A DNA stretch of 64,000 nucleotides from Periplaneta americana (Eukaryota; Arthropoda; Insecta; Blattodea; Blattidae). The stretch covers positions 72,194,708-72,258,707 of the forward strand of contig NC_091120.1 in assembly GCF_040183065.1 (NCBI RefSeq). Reading direction: 5' to 3'. The notes under the pieces were generated by a model. The model was given only the letters and a program-made list of their open reading frames with translations, had not been told where the DNA came from and ran no database searches. Shown in pieces: positions 13,056 to 25,390 of this stretch. Within the stretch, counting starts at the first letter, position 1. Each line of letters begins with the position of its first letter. The position numbers were made by a program, and so were the translations under genes.

Positions 13056-13248
13056 GATAGGTGAAGCGGAGAAAGATTCTCTCCACTAAAGTGAAACTAA
13101 GAGGTGGAACTTAAACTGAGAGGATTCAATCCGTCATCGGAACTGGAATCCGTGTGACTTAGTGCTTAAAGCGTCAGCACGTAGAGCTGAAGACCCGGGT
13201 TCGAGTCCCGGTGACGGAGAGAATTTTTCTCCGCTCCACCCATCCTTC
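13056..13248 (+). repeat. tRNA-like element with inverted flanks (family G)
   Basis: A tRNA-like core at 13148-13220 (GACTTAGTGCTTAAAGCG and GGGTTCGAGTCCCGG boxes) is followed by GAGAATTTTTCTCCGCTCC. The inverted form of that tail (GGTGAAGCGGAGAAAGATTC) lies at 13062. It would fold into a long hairpin. It is probably a SINE or paired SINE remnant rather than a working tRNA gene, since the acceptor stem is not clean. Confidence 0.5.
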
Positions 13249-14097
13249 AGAATATATTTTTCTTCATGGGAAATAACACTTAAATTACCAAACTATTTTA
13301 CGGCAATTTAAGATTCTTATTCACCATAAAATAAGATCGCCTGTAACATCTTAGGAGCAAGACATTTTTAAAAGAAAAGAGACTTAAGTGTTATTCGAAG
13401 TTTACAGGCTGTAATTATTTACATCAAGTTATTTACATACGTGACCCAGCAACAGTATTTAATGATAATTTATGTGTATAAAGACAAAGATTAAGCGGTT
13501 CTATTTTTGAACAAGTGATGCGATATCAAAACCTTTGCATGAAATATGGGATAGATTGCCCATCATACAGGAGCAACGTGCTGTCAGCTAAAAATTAATT
13601 TCTAACTATGCTAGCTATGAAGGCAAAGGTATCTCCTTTACATGTCATAAAGGGCATAAGGGCAATGGTTTCATGACCTCGACACTAGAATGATATGGTG
13701 AGATCGGCACCACGTTCCTATCGCGTTTCCCCCTCCCCGCCCCCCGGAAGGACATGGTACTCAATTTTACAGAAGACTGAATGAGCCCTAGGTCAGTATT
13801 GGAAGATTTTGGAAACGAGGAAAATTCCATTATCTGTTCTTCTACCAAATGAGCTTATCTGGCCACCACTACCACACATACTACTTATCTTTTCATCATA
13901 CCGAGGAAAAATACAGTATCGCTTAATTTTAGCTGTTTAGAAAGTAAGTGAATCATTTTCATAATACCAAACAAAATATGTTATCTCTTTCACAAGAACC
14001 AAAATACAATACAAAATCTGAGCAAATTCATTCTTCATATTGTTTTTGTTTAGTTAGCTGTCCGAAGACAGGTCTGAACCTCATAAGTGATCCCTTG

Positions 14098-14368
14098 TTG
14101 GTATCAGCCTAGATCATGTATACCCAGATAGCTCGGCCTTATAGGCTTTGACGGTAACAACTTTTGTCAGGTTTACTATGCTGCCATCTAGTTGTTACAT
14201 AAGGAGTCATGTTATAATTCCCATTTGAATTGCATTAGCGATTTTACTGCCATCTCGTGTTCGTTTACGGCGGACGGATGGCGATCCTGGCAGTTGTTCC
14301 CTTCAAAGTGCTACCGATTTTAACATAGGGATGAGCTATCTGTTGCATATATGATCTAGGGTATCAGT
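14098..14368. mobile_element. MITE-like element with about 30-bp imperfect inverted ends
   Basis: The left end contains CCTAGATCATGTATACCC then AGATAGCTC. The right end in reverse complement contains CCTAGATCATATATGC and then AGATAGCTC. About 270 bp long with no coding capacity. It carries two partial CTCF-like motifs (TGCCATCTAGTTG and TGCCATCTCGTGT). No clear target duplication was found. Confidence 0.45.
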
Positions 14369-14569
14369 TATGGGGAAACTAGGCCAAGTGATAATGGGGT
14401 AGGTTGGCCAGTTACTTTCCGCCTATTTTTCATATTATAGACCAAGATTATGCAGTCAGTTTATTAAAATAAATAAAACATTAAGTAATTTTCATAATAA
14501 CATTCGCAGTATGGGAATTTCATATCTTATGTCGAAATGTTGTCCTGGCTCTGTTTAGAAGATCGTAGG

Positions 14570-14927
14570 AAAATCCACTGTCTTTCCCTTCTCTTTCACA
14601 TATTGCATTTCTCGACTCCTATCTTGCGTCTAGTTTTCAAAATTTATCCACCTACCATAACCTAGACACACGATCACAACACTCCTCAATATTATCCATT
14701 CCCTCCCACCGAACATCCTCACATTCATCTTCTTTCACTGTGGCTTTTCCTCGACTTGGAATTCCCTACCGACTAATGTCTGGGGACTGTCAGACATCAA
14801 ACCAATTTAAGAACAGACTAAGGAAATATTTTTCAAACAATTCTTGTTAACAATAGTAGCTGTTTCAAGTTTCTCAATGTTTAATGGTTATATATAGCCT
14901 ATATGACATAATAAATATTTAAATTAT

Positions 14928-14987
<60 letters not shown>

Positions 14988-15235
14988 TTATTATTATTAT
15001 TATTTCTTACCAATGTTTATTATTATCTCACTAAAATTAATTTTCTAACTTTCATTATTTACTTTTACTTTCATTATTCACTTTCATGTTGTTTTACGGT
15101 CCTGTATTAATTTAACAACTATGTAACCAATTATATTCAATTAGAATTAGAGTCTGGCTGGGCGGAAGGGAAGGCCTACTGGCCTTAGCTGTGTCAGATT
15201 AAATAAATAAATTATTATTAAATTAAATTGAAACA
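14570..15235 (+). mobile_element. 3' end of a CR1/Jockey-type LINE
   Basis: Frames before about 14850 give SSFTVAFPRLxWNSLP-like residues, then LSDI and KNRLRKYFSNNSC and a stop, as in C-termini of CR1/Jockey reverse transcriptases. A 3' UTR follows with a (TTA)n tract at 14931-15003 and the phrase GGCCTACTGGCCTTAGCTGTGTCAG, ending in an AAATAAAT-like tail. Two frameshifts; inactive. Confidence 0.55.
14931..15005. repeat. (TTA)n microsatellite in LINE 3' UTR
   Basis: About 24 units with one interruption. Confidence 0.95.
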
Positions 15236-15596
15236 TTCCATTATTTAACTTTTTTTATATAGATATTACTTCATTTATTTTTTTAAAACTAGTGTTTCCT
15301 TTCAGTTTCTACTTACAATAATTGAATTGTATCACTTATAATCCAGTGTTACAGTAAATTATGTAACTGGAAAAGCAACAAGCATGAGCATTAGCTGGTT
15401 TTGTACAAATTGTGTATTTTAAATGTGGACAGTTATTTTGTAAATTTCATTTTCAATCAATTCAATAAATTTAAATTTAATTAAAGAATTAAGCCATCAC
15501 TTGCAACTATTAACTAATAACAAACGTTTTTGTTAATAATCAAGATAACTGCGGTATTATTTTGTGAAACAAAATGTACGGATCCACACTTCGAAA

Positions 15597-16145
15597 AAGT
15601 CCGCCGAGTTAGCTCTGTGGTAGCGTGTCTGCCTTCAGACTAGCCAGTCCGGATTCGATTCCCGGCGGGGTCAGAAATTTTTCATGTAAAATTTCTACCT
15701 CGGGACTAGGAGAGATGGCGGTGCATAACTTCTAATCACCAGAATGTGCAGCAATGTGCCTGGGTTAAATCCCAAATCTCTCCGCAGTGCGTACGAAGAG
15801 AAGGCAATTGTCACTGTTGATAGTGATTCGTCCGTCGGATGTGGACGTTAAGCCTGACGGCCCTCTTGGTGCTATTTGACAGGAGTAGGCTACGTGCAGG
15901 CACCGGGTTTCCCCTTCTCCCTTCATCATCCTCACCCATTCCCTACACTACACTTACACTACACTTACACATACACTCACCCTAGTACACGACATAACTC
16001 TCCACAGATACACATCATGTACAGCGTGACCCACCGAAGTATGTATAACTAGAAAATGGGTCACAGTTCTGCCATCTATCCGCAATATGCGGAACCCGAA
16101 TCACGCAAGTGAAGTGGGTAGGCATTGGACACACACACACACTTC
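15597..16145 (+). repeat. Long tRNA-derived SINE (family E)
   Basis: Starts with GCCGAGTTAGCTCTGTGGTA (A-box region) and GGATTCGATTCCCGG (B box), followed by a body of more than 400 bp: CTCGGGACTAGGAGAGATGG, GTCCGTCGGATGTGGACG and GACGGCCCTCTTGGTGC. It ends in a run of CA dinucleotides near 16128-16142. Only one copy lies in the window. Its open tRNA head and extended body mark it as a SINE, not a tRNA gene. Confidence 0.75.
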
Positions 16146-16534
16146 GAAAAAACTTTTATTTGTTACGTGTAAAAAAAAAGTTTAATCCATATCTTTGTGG
16201 AAGATGACCCAGATATCTTTTGGTAGCGTACGCTTGGAGGATGAGTAAAAGTTAATAAAATCAATACTTCATCCACAGTATTAGCAAGAAGAATAGATAC
16301 GTATTTATTAAGTAACTTCGTTCATATTCTTCACTTCCTTTAGAGCTCGAAAAGATAAGGAAGTTTCATGCATTGTGGTCGAGAATGTTAAAATATTGTT
16401 TGTTATGATAACAGATAGAAACGTGTTGTATAATACTTGTTATTTTTACAGGAAATAAAAACAATTATTTATTCCTGGTGAAGGATACATTAGCAGCAGC
16501 AATAGTAGTAATAGTAATAATAAAAATAATAGTT

Positions 16535-16760
16535 CATTTAATGACGTTTTCAAATACAGAGATTTTTGCTGCAGCCCTCCAGCATCGACAGTATTCTTTT
16601 ACAGTAGGTGCCCCCTTTAAATCAAAATGGAACCCACAGCTTTGTTTCTCACCGAGAGGAAGCGAGCCATACTAAGAATTTTATCTCCTTCTAAAATACA
16701 TCGCCTGAATTTTAACTCGTGAATTTTAGATCCAACGAGTAACATAGTGACCTATAGACA
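16535..16760 (-). repeat. SINE family D, copy 2
   Basis: Starts with GACGTTTTCAAATACAGAG, with TATTCTTTTACAG inside and TTTAACTCGTGAATTTTAG at the tRNA-like side, parallel to the copies at 11932 and 26815. Strongly decayed. Confidence 0.45.
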
Positions 16761-16859
16761 GCCAAAAAAGACGCGTAAGAAAAAAGTATAATATTTTTAG
16801 ATATACAGGTACAACTTATCAGAATCTAAATTACTTGTCGTATTTCTAAAGTCACATAC

Positions 16860-17025
16860 GGTATATTATATTATATTATATTACATTATATTATATAATG
16901 TATTGTATTATATTATATTATATTATGTATTATATTATATTATATTATGTTATATTATATTACGTTATATTATATATTATATTATATTCCATTATATTAT
17001 ATTATATATTTTATATATATATATG
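16860..17025. repeat. (TATAT/TATTA)n simple repeat
   Basis: About 165 bp built of ATATTATATT-like units adjoining the 3' end of a LINE. Confidence 0.95.
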
Positions 17026-17985
17026 TTCCGCCCAAGGGTAGGTCTTTCCACCATTCTGCAATCTATCTTATTTCCTGCCTTCCTCTTTGTTTCCCCATAT
17101 GATCTATATATCTTAATGTCGTCTATCATCTGATATTTTCTTCTACCCCGAACTCTTTTCTCGTTCATCATTCCTTCCAGTGCATCCTTCAGTAGGCAGT
17201 TTCTTCTCAGCCAGTGACTCAACCAATTCCTCTTTCTCTTCCTCATCAATTTCAGGATCATTCTTTCTTCACCACTCTTTCCAACACAGTTTCATTTCTT
17301 ATTCTGTCTGTCCACTTGACACATTCCATTCTTCTCCATATCCACATTTCAAATGTTTCTATTCGTTTCTCTTCACTTCGTTGTAATATCAATGTTTCTT
17401 TCCGTACAATGCCACATTCCAAACAAAGCGCTCCACTAGTCTCTTCCTTAGTTCTTTTTCCAGAGGTCCGCAGAAAATGCTACTTTTTCTATTAAAAGCT
17501 TCCTTGACCATTGCTATCCTCCTTTTGATTTCGTGGCAGCAGCTCATATTACTGCTTATAGTACACCTGATTATTTGAAGTTGTTCACTTGCTCTATTGT
17601 TTAATTTATATTCGCAAGTTTACCTTATTTATTTTTCTTGCGACAACCATAGTCTTCATCTTGTTCTCATTCAACTTCATCCCATACTGCTCACATTTAG
17701 CTCTAGCAGCATATCCTTTAGTATCATTTCCTCTTCTGATAACAACGCCATCAGCAAATCTTATGCACTTTATTCCTCTTCCTTCTACGATCACTCCTCC
17801 CATGTTCTGAAACCAGTTCTTTACTAAATCCTCCAAATAGGTGTTGAACAGGATAGGTGATAAAGGACATCCTTGACGTACTCCTCTTCCTTTTTCACTT
17901 CCTTCTGATATTTCTTCTCCTATCCTGACTTTGAATCGTTGTTTCATATAAAGATGTGTGTGTATGTTTGAATATACAGACATAA
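17026..17985 (-). mobile_element. LINE family 2 fragment (reverse transcriptase 3' half)
   Basis: The minus-strand ORF 17606-17983 holds GVRQGCPLSPILFNTYLEDL and CIRFADG, where the catalytic FADD is damaged, then KTMVVARK. A later segment (17030-17260) holds KRNWLSHWLRRNCLLKDAL, GRRKYQMIDDIK and KRKAGN. The order is RT palm, thumb, then basic C-terminus as in RTE-like endonuclease-reverse transcriptase LINEs. Frameshifts separate the blocks. Other copies lie at 21815, 45465, 57170 and 60815. Confidence 0.75.
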
Positions 17986-18905
17986 ATATACATATATATA
18001 ATATACTGCGAAATATTTCGTCCCTGATTTGACATTAATCAGTTCATTTAACGTGCTTAAACTCATCTTTAAATCTCGCAATCTATTTGACGACGATTGC
18101 GAGAGACAAAGATGTAGATACTGAGAAAATAATGTATTTAACAATTGTGACATTTCACATTGAACAAAATATCTTGGTTTTATTTTGGACAATCGGCATA
18201 TAATATGTTAATCTGAAAGGGAAGCAATCTTTAAGTAATATTTCCTTCTAAGGTTTATCTAATTCACTTAATTGACTTGAAGACAATAACAAAAATCGCA
18301 TTCCCGCAAGTATAATATTCTATTCTTCAATATAATTTCAATTCTTAATACTTAATTAATTTCTACTGCAGAACATCACATATTAACAAGTATATTATCA
18401 ATTCAGAACGTCGAAACAACCGTGATACCACCTCTCACAACTATTGTACCTGATGAACAATATCCACCGCACATAGCCTATTAATGCTTTAATGATTTTA
18501 AAATTGAATAAACATCATAGAATAAAATACTGTACAAAATATTAACAAATCATTAAATATATCTGCATCACTCTTACTGAATGTCGATAGTTATAAAGGA
18601 CGCATTTTGTAAGTAAACGTCTGTACAAGATGTTTTAATATTGTTTTAACTTGTTCATTTTACATTGATTTCTGTTAACTCATTTCATTCATTGTAGCTG
18701 TAAACACTTTTTAATTTGCAAATATGTCGTGTAAAACATGTCAAGAACACATGCAATTATTTTTGTGTACTTAAACTGTTAATCTATTTCATATTCTATT
18801 TGTAAGATCTGAAGATACTCATTGGTGAGCGAAAACTTTTATCGTAAAATCAAATAAAAAAAATCATTGAACTAGATGAGCTTTGGACGGAAATATTATT
18901 ACTTG

Positions 18906-19085
18906 GGGTGGTATTCATAGACATTTCGCAGCACGCGCTACGAGCGTACTAAGCTAGCCCCGGCTATCCACTGGTTACTAGTACAGAATTCAAATCATAT
19001 CCTATCGCTAACACTGGTTTATGAATACGAAAAACGCTGATCATCCACCGGAAGCTCGCGCTAAAAATGTCTATGAATACGGCCC
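18906..19085. mobile_element. 180-bp MITE, copy 1
   Basis: The left end GGGTGGTATTCATAGACATT and the right end, in reverse complement GGGCCGTATTCATAGACATT, form the inverted repeat. It is nearly identical over its full 180 bp to 32502-32681, so the family moved recently. Flanking triplets TTG and TTA are close to a 3-bp target duplication, which would suit the PIF/Harbinger superfamily. Confidence 0.8.
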
Positions 19086-19904
19086 TTAAAGATTATTAAA
19101 CCGAATTATCGGTATCATAATGTCTATAAAACTGAAAGGGAAGATTTATTTCCTCGAGAACAGTGCAGAATGTATGGTGTGCATTAGAGGTTCAAAGTCT
19201 CGCGTAAGAAAGGTACCGTACCTCTGTGTATTCGTTTCGATGTTGCATGGGTCTCTGCGGACCAAACAAATGTCTTTTTCAGACATTTGTAGCAAGGGAA
19301 GTAGTCAATCTTCTTCCAGATAGCACGTAATAAATTCTTACATTAAACAAGATATTTGAAAATAAAACAAATCGGGCCGGAGACAAAGCGGCCGGAGCGA
19401 AATGGCTCCAGTCTGGAGCTCAACTATTGATTCTTCATAGAGGCGCCTCCTCGGAGCCATCAGGCGCCACTGAGACGCCGCTGCATGTATGTGGAACTAG
19501 CAAACATTGAAGGAATTTTAGTCTTTTGACCCACCTATAACTCAGTCATTTCTTAAGTCCGTGTTGAACAAAAATAGCGAAGTATATCTTCTGAGCTCTT
19601 CAATTTCTTTTGCAACTTCTCTTCTACTTCTGCTCCATTACATCATCATCTCAACTCTGTGTAGCCTCTGTAGTTTGAGAAAACTTAATGTCCCTCAAGA
19701 CGTCTTTTTTTATTCAGAGCAGAATACGATAATGTGATGATGTTACTGCACAACATAAAATAACTATTGCCAACCGTCTTTAATATAGCTACAAGGAACT
19801 TAATTAAACTATTATAACCTACGAGAAGCAACAAAGTAAATGTTATGTAGACATAATTAATTAACAAAATTGCAGTTGATCAAGTAGGGGAAATAATACT
19901 TACT

Positions 19905-20780
19905 TACTTACAAATGGCTTTTAAGGAACCCGAAGGTTCATTGCCGCCCTCACATAAGCCCGCCATCGGTCCCTATGCTGTGCAAGATTAATCCAGTCTC
20001 TATCATCATATCCCACCTCCCTCAAATTCGTTTTAATATTATCCTCCCATCTACGTCTCGGCCTCCCTAAAGGTCTTTTTCCCTCCGGTCTCCCAACTAA
20101 CACTCTATATGCATTTCTGGATTCGCCCATACGTGCTACATGCCCTGCCCATCTCAAATGTCTGGATTTAATGTTCCTAATTATGTCAGGTGAAGAGTAC
20201 AATGCGTGCAGCTCTGCGTTGTGTAACTTTCTCCATTCTCCTATAACTTCATCCCGCTTAGCCCCAAATATTTTCCTAAGCATCTTATTCTCAAACACCC
20301 TTAACTTATGTTCCTCTCTCAGAGTGAGAGTCCAAGTTTCACAACTATAAAGAACAACCGGTAATATAACTGTTTTATAAAGTCTAACTTTCAGATTTTT
20401 TGACAGCAGATTGGATGATAAAAGCTTCTCAACCGAATAATAACACGCATTTCCCATATTTATTCTGCGTTTAATTTCCTCCCGAGTGTAATTTGTATTT
20501 GTTACTGTTGCTCCAAGATATTTGAATTTTTCCACCTCTTCGAAGGATAAATCTCCAATTTTCATATTTCCATTTCGTACAATATTCTGGTCACGAGACA
20601 TAATCATATACTTTGTCTTTTCGGGATTTACTTCCAAACCGATCGCTTTACTTGCTTCAACTAAAATTTCCGTGTTTTCCCTAATCGTTTGTGGATTTTC
20701 TCCTAACATATTCACGTCATCCGCATAGACAAGAAACTAATGTAACCCGTTCAATTCCAAACGCATTGTGTACAATATAA
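19905..20780 (-). mobile_element. LINE family 1, long copy
   Basis: The best preserved family 1 C-terminus: ORF 19921-20715 (264 aa) runs from [13 protein letters not shown] through [61 protein letters not shown] and RPRRRWEDNIKTNLREVGYD to a stop. The 5' end is truncated just upstream of the YADD region, which reads ADDVN in related copies. The 3' tail at 19903-19915 shows TTACTTACTTACA, the complement of (TAAG)n. Confidence 0.85.
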
Positions 20781-20859
20781 TTTACAAGATAACAAAGGGT
20801 AGTAAATATTAAGAAAGGAATGTGCAAAACTTATGCATGGCTACGACTATAGACATCCG

Positions 20860-21020
20860 ACAAGGAAAACTCAGTGCGCAGAAACCAGCGGGCGTGACCT
20901 TCTCGCGCAGATGACGTATGCTCCCGTTCCCAGCACACTCTCACGCCTACTGCAGGGACTAAGAGGGGTATAGCATGCGCGCCGTGAGGAGTCCGAGCTG
21001 AGTTTTCCTCTTAGGATACC
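20860..21020. repeat. Possible small inverted-repeat element
   Basis: AAGGAAAACTCAG at 20862 and CTGAGTTTTCCTC at 20998 are inverted around a GC-rich 120-bp centre. The arms are short, so this could be a decayed MITE or chance. Confidence 0.3.
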
Positions 21021-21344
21021 TGCAGTAGGTTATGTTAGAGGAAGGGAAAAGAAAGCCGGACCAGCTCCGAAGGAAGGCTGCTCTAGACTCTTCTGGTACA
21101 GACCCAAAATAGCTAAACAGTACAGTCGTTGCTTGGACATAAGAGAGAGAGGAGGTAAAAGGAACGACTCTGTATGCTGCAGAGAAGGAAAAATTATAGT
21201 AAAGTAAAGCGATATAAAGGAAGCATATTGTCAGTACAAAATGACGTACTACATCAAACCCAAACAAAAGAGTGTACTTGCTACAGAGTTTAAAGGTCTG
21301 CGTGCATATACCGGTAAAAATGTATCTACATAGAAAATAATATA

Positions 21345-21515
21345 TCAGGTTGAGGTTTCTTCCGGGGTTTTCTGTCAACCCATTAAGAGAAAATGCTGGG
21401 TTACTTTTGGCGCCGGACCCGGGATTCATTTCGCTGGAATTATCACTTTCATCTAACTTAGACGCTAGATAACCGGACCAGTTGATAAAGCGTCGTAAAA
21501 TAACCAACTAAGAAA
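21345..21515 (+). repeat. SINE family B, 5'-truncated copy
   Basis: Lacks the tRNA head. It begins at GGTTGAGGTTTCTTCCGG, has GCCGGACCCGGGATTCATTT in the middle, and ends with AAAGCGTCGTAAAATAACC. Order and motifs match the complete copy at 59071-59324. Confidence 0.8.
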
Positions 21516-21814
21516 TAAAAAATAAGAAATGTAAAAATTATTTACAGGTGAAACCCGCATGTACCTACATTAAAATAATAATTTAAAGAAACATAAAATA
21601 CCCAGATATAAAATTAATACAATTAAAATACATTTATTTCAAAATTAACACTTAAAATGTAATTAGACCTATACCACTATCAAAATATGCCTTGATGTTT
21701 TAAAACAGAAGAAGCTAACTACTGTATGTATGGTTTGCTTAAACATTTCATAATCTACATTCTGTGCATTCTGTGACAATTTATTGAACACAGAAATTGC
21801 AATGAATTCAAACC

Positions 21815-22580
21815 ATTTTTATTAAAGTGCATCAGATTTGCTGATCATATGGGCGTTGTTAGCAGAAGAGGAGATGATACTAAGGGATATGCTCTGGAGC
21901 TAAATGACAGCTATAATCAGAATGGAATAAAGATAAATGCAAACAAGACGAAGACCATGGTTGTCGCAAGAAAAATAAAGAAGATAAACTTGCGAATTCT
22001 AAATGAGGCAGTAGAGCAAGTGAATAGCTTCAAATAGTCTACTTGGTATGTACTATAAGCAGTAACATGAACTGCAGCCAGAAAATCAAAAGGAGGATAG
22101 CAATGGCCAAGGAAGCTTTTATTAGAAAAAGGAGCATCTTCTGAGGACCTCTGAAAAAAGAAGTCAGGAAGAGACTAGTGAAGTTCTTTGTGTGGAGTGT
22201 GGCATTGCATGGGGCATAAATATGGACATTACGACGAAGTGAAAAGAAACGGAGAGATGCATTTGAAATGTGGCTACAGAGATGATTGGAGCGTATGAAG
22301 TGGACAGACAGAATAAGAAATGAAGCTGTGGTGGAAATAGTGGATGAAGAAAGAATGATGCTGAAACATCAGAAAGAGAAAAAGGAATTGGTTGGATCAC
22401 TGGCTGAGAGGAAGGATGCACTAGAAGGAATGGTGAATGGGAAACGAGTTTGGGGCAGAAGAAGATATCAGATGATATACGACATTAAGATAATGGATCA
22501 TATGCTGAGACTAAGAGGAAGGCAGAAAATAGTAAATATTGGAGAATGGTGGGTTTGCAGTGAAAGACCTGCCCATGGGT
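21815..22580 (+). mobile_element. LINE family 2, second fragment
   Basis: Translation in pieces: CIRFADHMG at 21830 (catalytic FADD damaged), GYALELN, NGIKINANKTKTMVVARK, then LERMKWTDRIRNEAVVEIV and GRRRYQMIYDIK. This is the same gene order as the copy at 17026-17985. Stops at 22035 and 22215 and frameshifts make it inactive. It is followed directly by an (ATGT)n tract, probably its 3' tail or its insertion target. Confidence 0.75.
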
Positions 22581-22586
22581 AGAACA

Positions 22587-22651
22587 CGTATGTATGTATG
22601 TATGTATGTATGTATGTATGTATGTATGTATGTATGTATGTATGTATGTAG
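22587..22651. repeat. (ATGT)n microsatellite
   Basis: About 16 units between the LINE 3' end and a SINE. Similar repeats resume at 22880-22908 on the other side of the SINE. Confidence 0.95.
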
Positions 22652-22878
22652 TCGGCCTAGTTGGCGAGTTGGTATACCGCTGGCCTTGTATGCCCAAGGT
22701 TGAGGTTCGATCCCGGGCCAGGTCGATAGCATTTAAGTTTGCTTAAATGCGATAGGCTCATGTCAGTAGATTTACTGGCATGTAAAAGAACTCCTGCCGG
22801 ACAAAATTCTGGCACATCCGGCGACGCTGATATAACCTCTGTAGTTGCGAGCGTCGTTAAATAAAACATAACATTAAC
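22652..22878 (+). repeat. SINE family A, complete copy
   Basis: Starts GGCCTAGTTGGCGAGTTGGT (A box), then GGTTCGATCCCGGGCC (B box), the body GCATTTAAGTTTGCTTAAAT, GTAGATTTACTGGCATG and CTCCTGCCGGACAAAATTC, ending in GCGAGCGTCGTTAAATAAAA. It splits an ATGT microsatellite, so the target duplication is hidden in the repeat. Confidence 0.9.
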
Positions 22879-23015
22879 ATTGTATGTATGTGTGTATGTA
22901 TGTATGTCAAACCATTTTTTGGATTTGGTTATTATGACCTTGAACTCGATAAGATAATGTTTTCTTCTAGTTGAGTAGGGTAATGAGTAATGATGCAGCT
23001 CAGACCTGCAACTAC

Positions 23016-23017
<2 letters not shown>

Positions 23018-23053
<36 letters not shown>

Positions 23054-23099
23054 TTATATAAGACAATGATGTATGTATGTATGTATGTATGTATGTATA
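23018..23099. repeat. (AT)n and (GTAT)n microsatellites
   Basis: (AT)n at about 23018-23050 and (TATG)n at about 23070-23097. Confidence 0.9.
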
Positions 23100-23132
23100 C
23101 ACACAACAGGTAAGATTCTTTCATTTATAAAC

Positions 23133-23945
23133 AGTGACGTGCAGTGTGCATTAGTATCGTGCAACGTTCGAACAGGAGAGGGGATATCAAGAAACTACAA
23201 ACTTCGCCTTACTCCATAGGCATCTCAACAGTAAGTAGAAGTGAAGCATATAAACTAAAATAACAGAGTCCGTTGAAAACCGGTAAGAGCCTTATGTTCG
23301 GTTCATGTTTGCCGAGTCTCTGTAGAACCGAAGCTGCCTTTGTGTTTATTCAATCTTTCCCTTTCCTTACATAGTTGGGTGCCTTTCTCCTTAGTTCCTC
23401 CTCTCCCTGCGTCTTTATGCTTTAGCTGCATAAGGATGTCAGGTATATATCTTGCAAAATCACGCACAGTAATGAATGTAGGTAATTTTTCTTGTTATTA
23501 ATATGACTAAACATTCACAAAAATATACGTAAAAATAAATCAAACAAAATATATAAAAAACCGCATATGTTCAAAGTAATGACTAGTATTGTGCAATGTT
23601 GAAACATGAGAGAAGACACCAAGATATTACAAATTTCTTCGTATTTCATATGAAGAAACTAATCGTAAGATATGTGCTCAATTCCTTAAGCGATTTAAAT
23701 TGGTATCCTGCAATGTTCAAACATGAGAGAGGCAACCAAGACATTTCAAACTTAGTCTTATTTATAACGAAAATCTAATCGCAAGATCTGTGCTAAAACA
23801 TGAAGGGGTAGGAGTGGAGGGCAGCCAATATTTTTATAACAAGGTGAAACAAACACGACAGGCCTTCTTCTGGAGAGCGAACATCGTCATACTCCACTAA
23901 CTTGAATCGAACATAGTGCCTGTAATGCACGTCGCTAATACTTTC
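23133..23945. repeat. Internally repeated element, possible hAT derivative
   Basis: A unit of about 115 bp recurs: TGCAATGTTGAAACATGAGA near 23595 and TGCAATGTTCAAACATGAGA near 23709, with a weaker copy at 23160. The ends CAGTGACGTGCA (23133) and TGCACGTCGCTA (about 23927) form a hAT-like inverted pair. Phrases such as CCGAACATAGAGCTTGAAAT recur near 24353. No target duplication was recognised. Confidence 0.4.
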
Positions 23946-24389
23946 ATCATCCGTATAGTCAGTCACACAAATAGTCACGGAAAAAGTGTGATTTATCTGA
24001 ATATTATCTGAGGAGTGTAATTATAGTTACTTTCTATCGGTATTTGGTATGGTAATAACTATCATGCATTTTAAAAACATAATGTGATGTACCTGTTTTT
24101 ACGATATTTCTGTCAATATTTAATCATATTTTTGTAATAAAAATTACCTGTCCTTACATCTAAATACAACTCCACAAGATTTGTTCTAAAATTCTTACTT
24201 AGCTAAAAGCGTAATGGGTGGGGAGGGGAGGGTAGGAGAGGCCAGCAAACTTCAAGAGCACAGATCATACAAGAGGAAAGTTCGTGCGAGCTGTGATATC
24301 CGCTTCTTCAAAGCAGACTTCGGTTCTTGTCACTCTCTACAAACTTCAACCGAACATAGAGCTTGAAATGCACGACATTAGTGTGCATC

Positions 24390-25265
24390 ATAGCAAGATC
24401 CTGTAAGTATCCTAATAGCTTTCTTTTAAAGGATTAAAATTTTGGATATGCCACTGCTATTACCCTAACTTATAAACAGATTCCATAAACTAATTGAAAA
24501 AGGCGTTATAAGTCTTACGCACTTTTTAAGTAATCCTTAAGTACAAGTTCCTTAAGATGTCTTAATAAGCATATCACGCCACACAATTTAGTACAAACGG
24601 CATCAATATGGGAGGCTCAAAACAGTTTATAGTCCAGTGTAATACCCAAGAGTTTAACTTCATACAGCTATCTTTTTCAGTTATCAATCTAGAAGGAATG
24701 AATTATTATGCCATTTTGTGAATTCCTTTCAACTCTGTCCAGGATTCTTATAGGCTTATCAACTGACTCATGTCTGAATGTACAGTTTACAATATTTTAT
24801 GTAATAATAATATGTTTATTACAATAATGGTAAATGATCTATTCATGCCAGTTCAAATTATGTCCACAACAGTGTTATCATGTCGCTTTCGTTCTGTGCA
24901 GTCTTTGTTTATGAAGAAAGTCTGTGCGGTATCTCTCTTACCACTTTAGGACGTTTCGACATACATATTCGTGAACACATACGCACACATATACTGTATA
25001 TTATATACACGTACAAATTTACTTAATTTCATTTTTATAATATCAGTTTTCCAAATGCGTATAAGATGTTATTTCTCTTTGTGTTGTGAAAGAAATAATG
25101 AAAATAAAGAAATTACAATTAAAATATAATGTGTTTCAATTTTTACTAAAGAAACCAGTAGACGTCTTCTACATACAGTGCTTCATCCGTTCCAATTTGT
25201 GGGGGGAAAATTATTGCACAATTTTAAAACCTCCCAGATCAATTCTACTCTTAAAACAGTCGCAC
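24390..25265. other. Unassigned sequence
   Basis: No recognised repeat or exon on either strand. Confidence 0.4.
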
Positions 25266-25267
25266 AA

Positions 25268-25390
25268 CAAAATGATTAATGCTGGACCCCGGATTCATTT
25301 CACCGGCATTATTACCTTCATTTCATTCAGACGCTAAATAACCTGAGATGTTGATACAGCGTCGTAAAATAACATAATAAAATAAAAATA
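25268..25390 (+). repeat. SINE family B, 3' fragment
   Basis: Keeps GCTGGACCCCGGATTCATTT, TTCATTTCATTCAGACGC and ATACAGCGTCGTAAAATAAC with an A-rich tail. Confidence 0.8.

Noticed and set aside
13148-13220. Possible functional tRNA gene
   Set aside because: A and B boxes are present, but the acceptor stem does not pair cleanly and the unit is part of a larger inverted structure, so a SINE is more likely.
20860-21020. Definite MITE
   Set aside because: Only about 11-13 bp pair at the ends and no target duplication was seen, so it is listed only as a possible inverted repeat.
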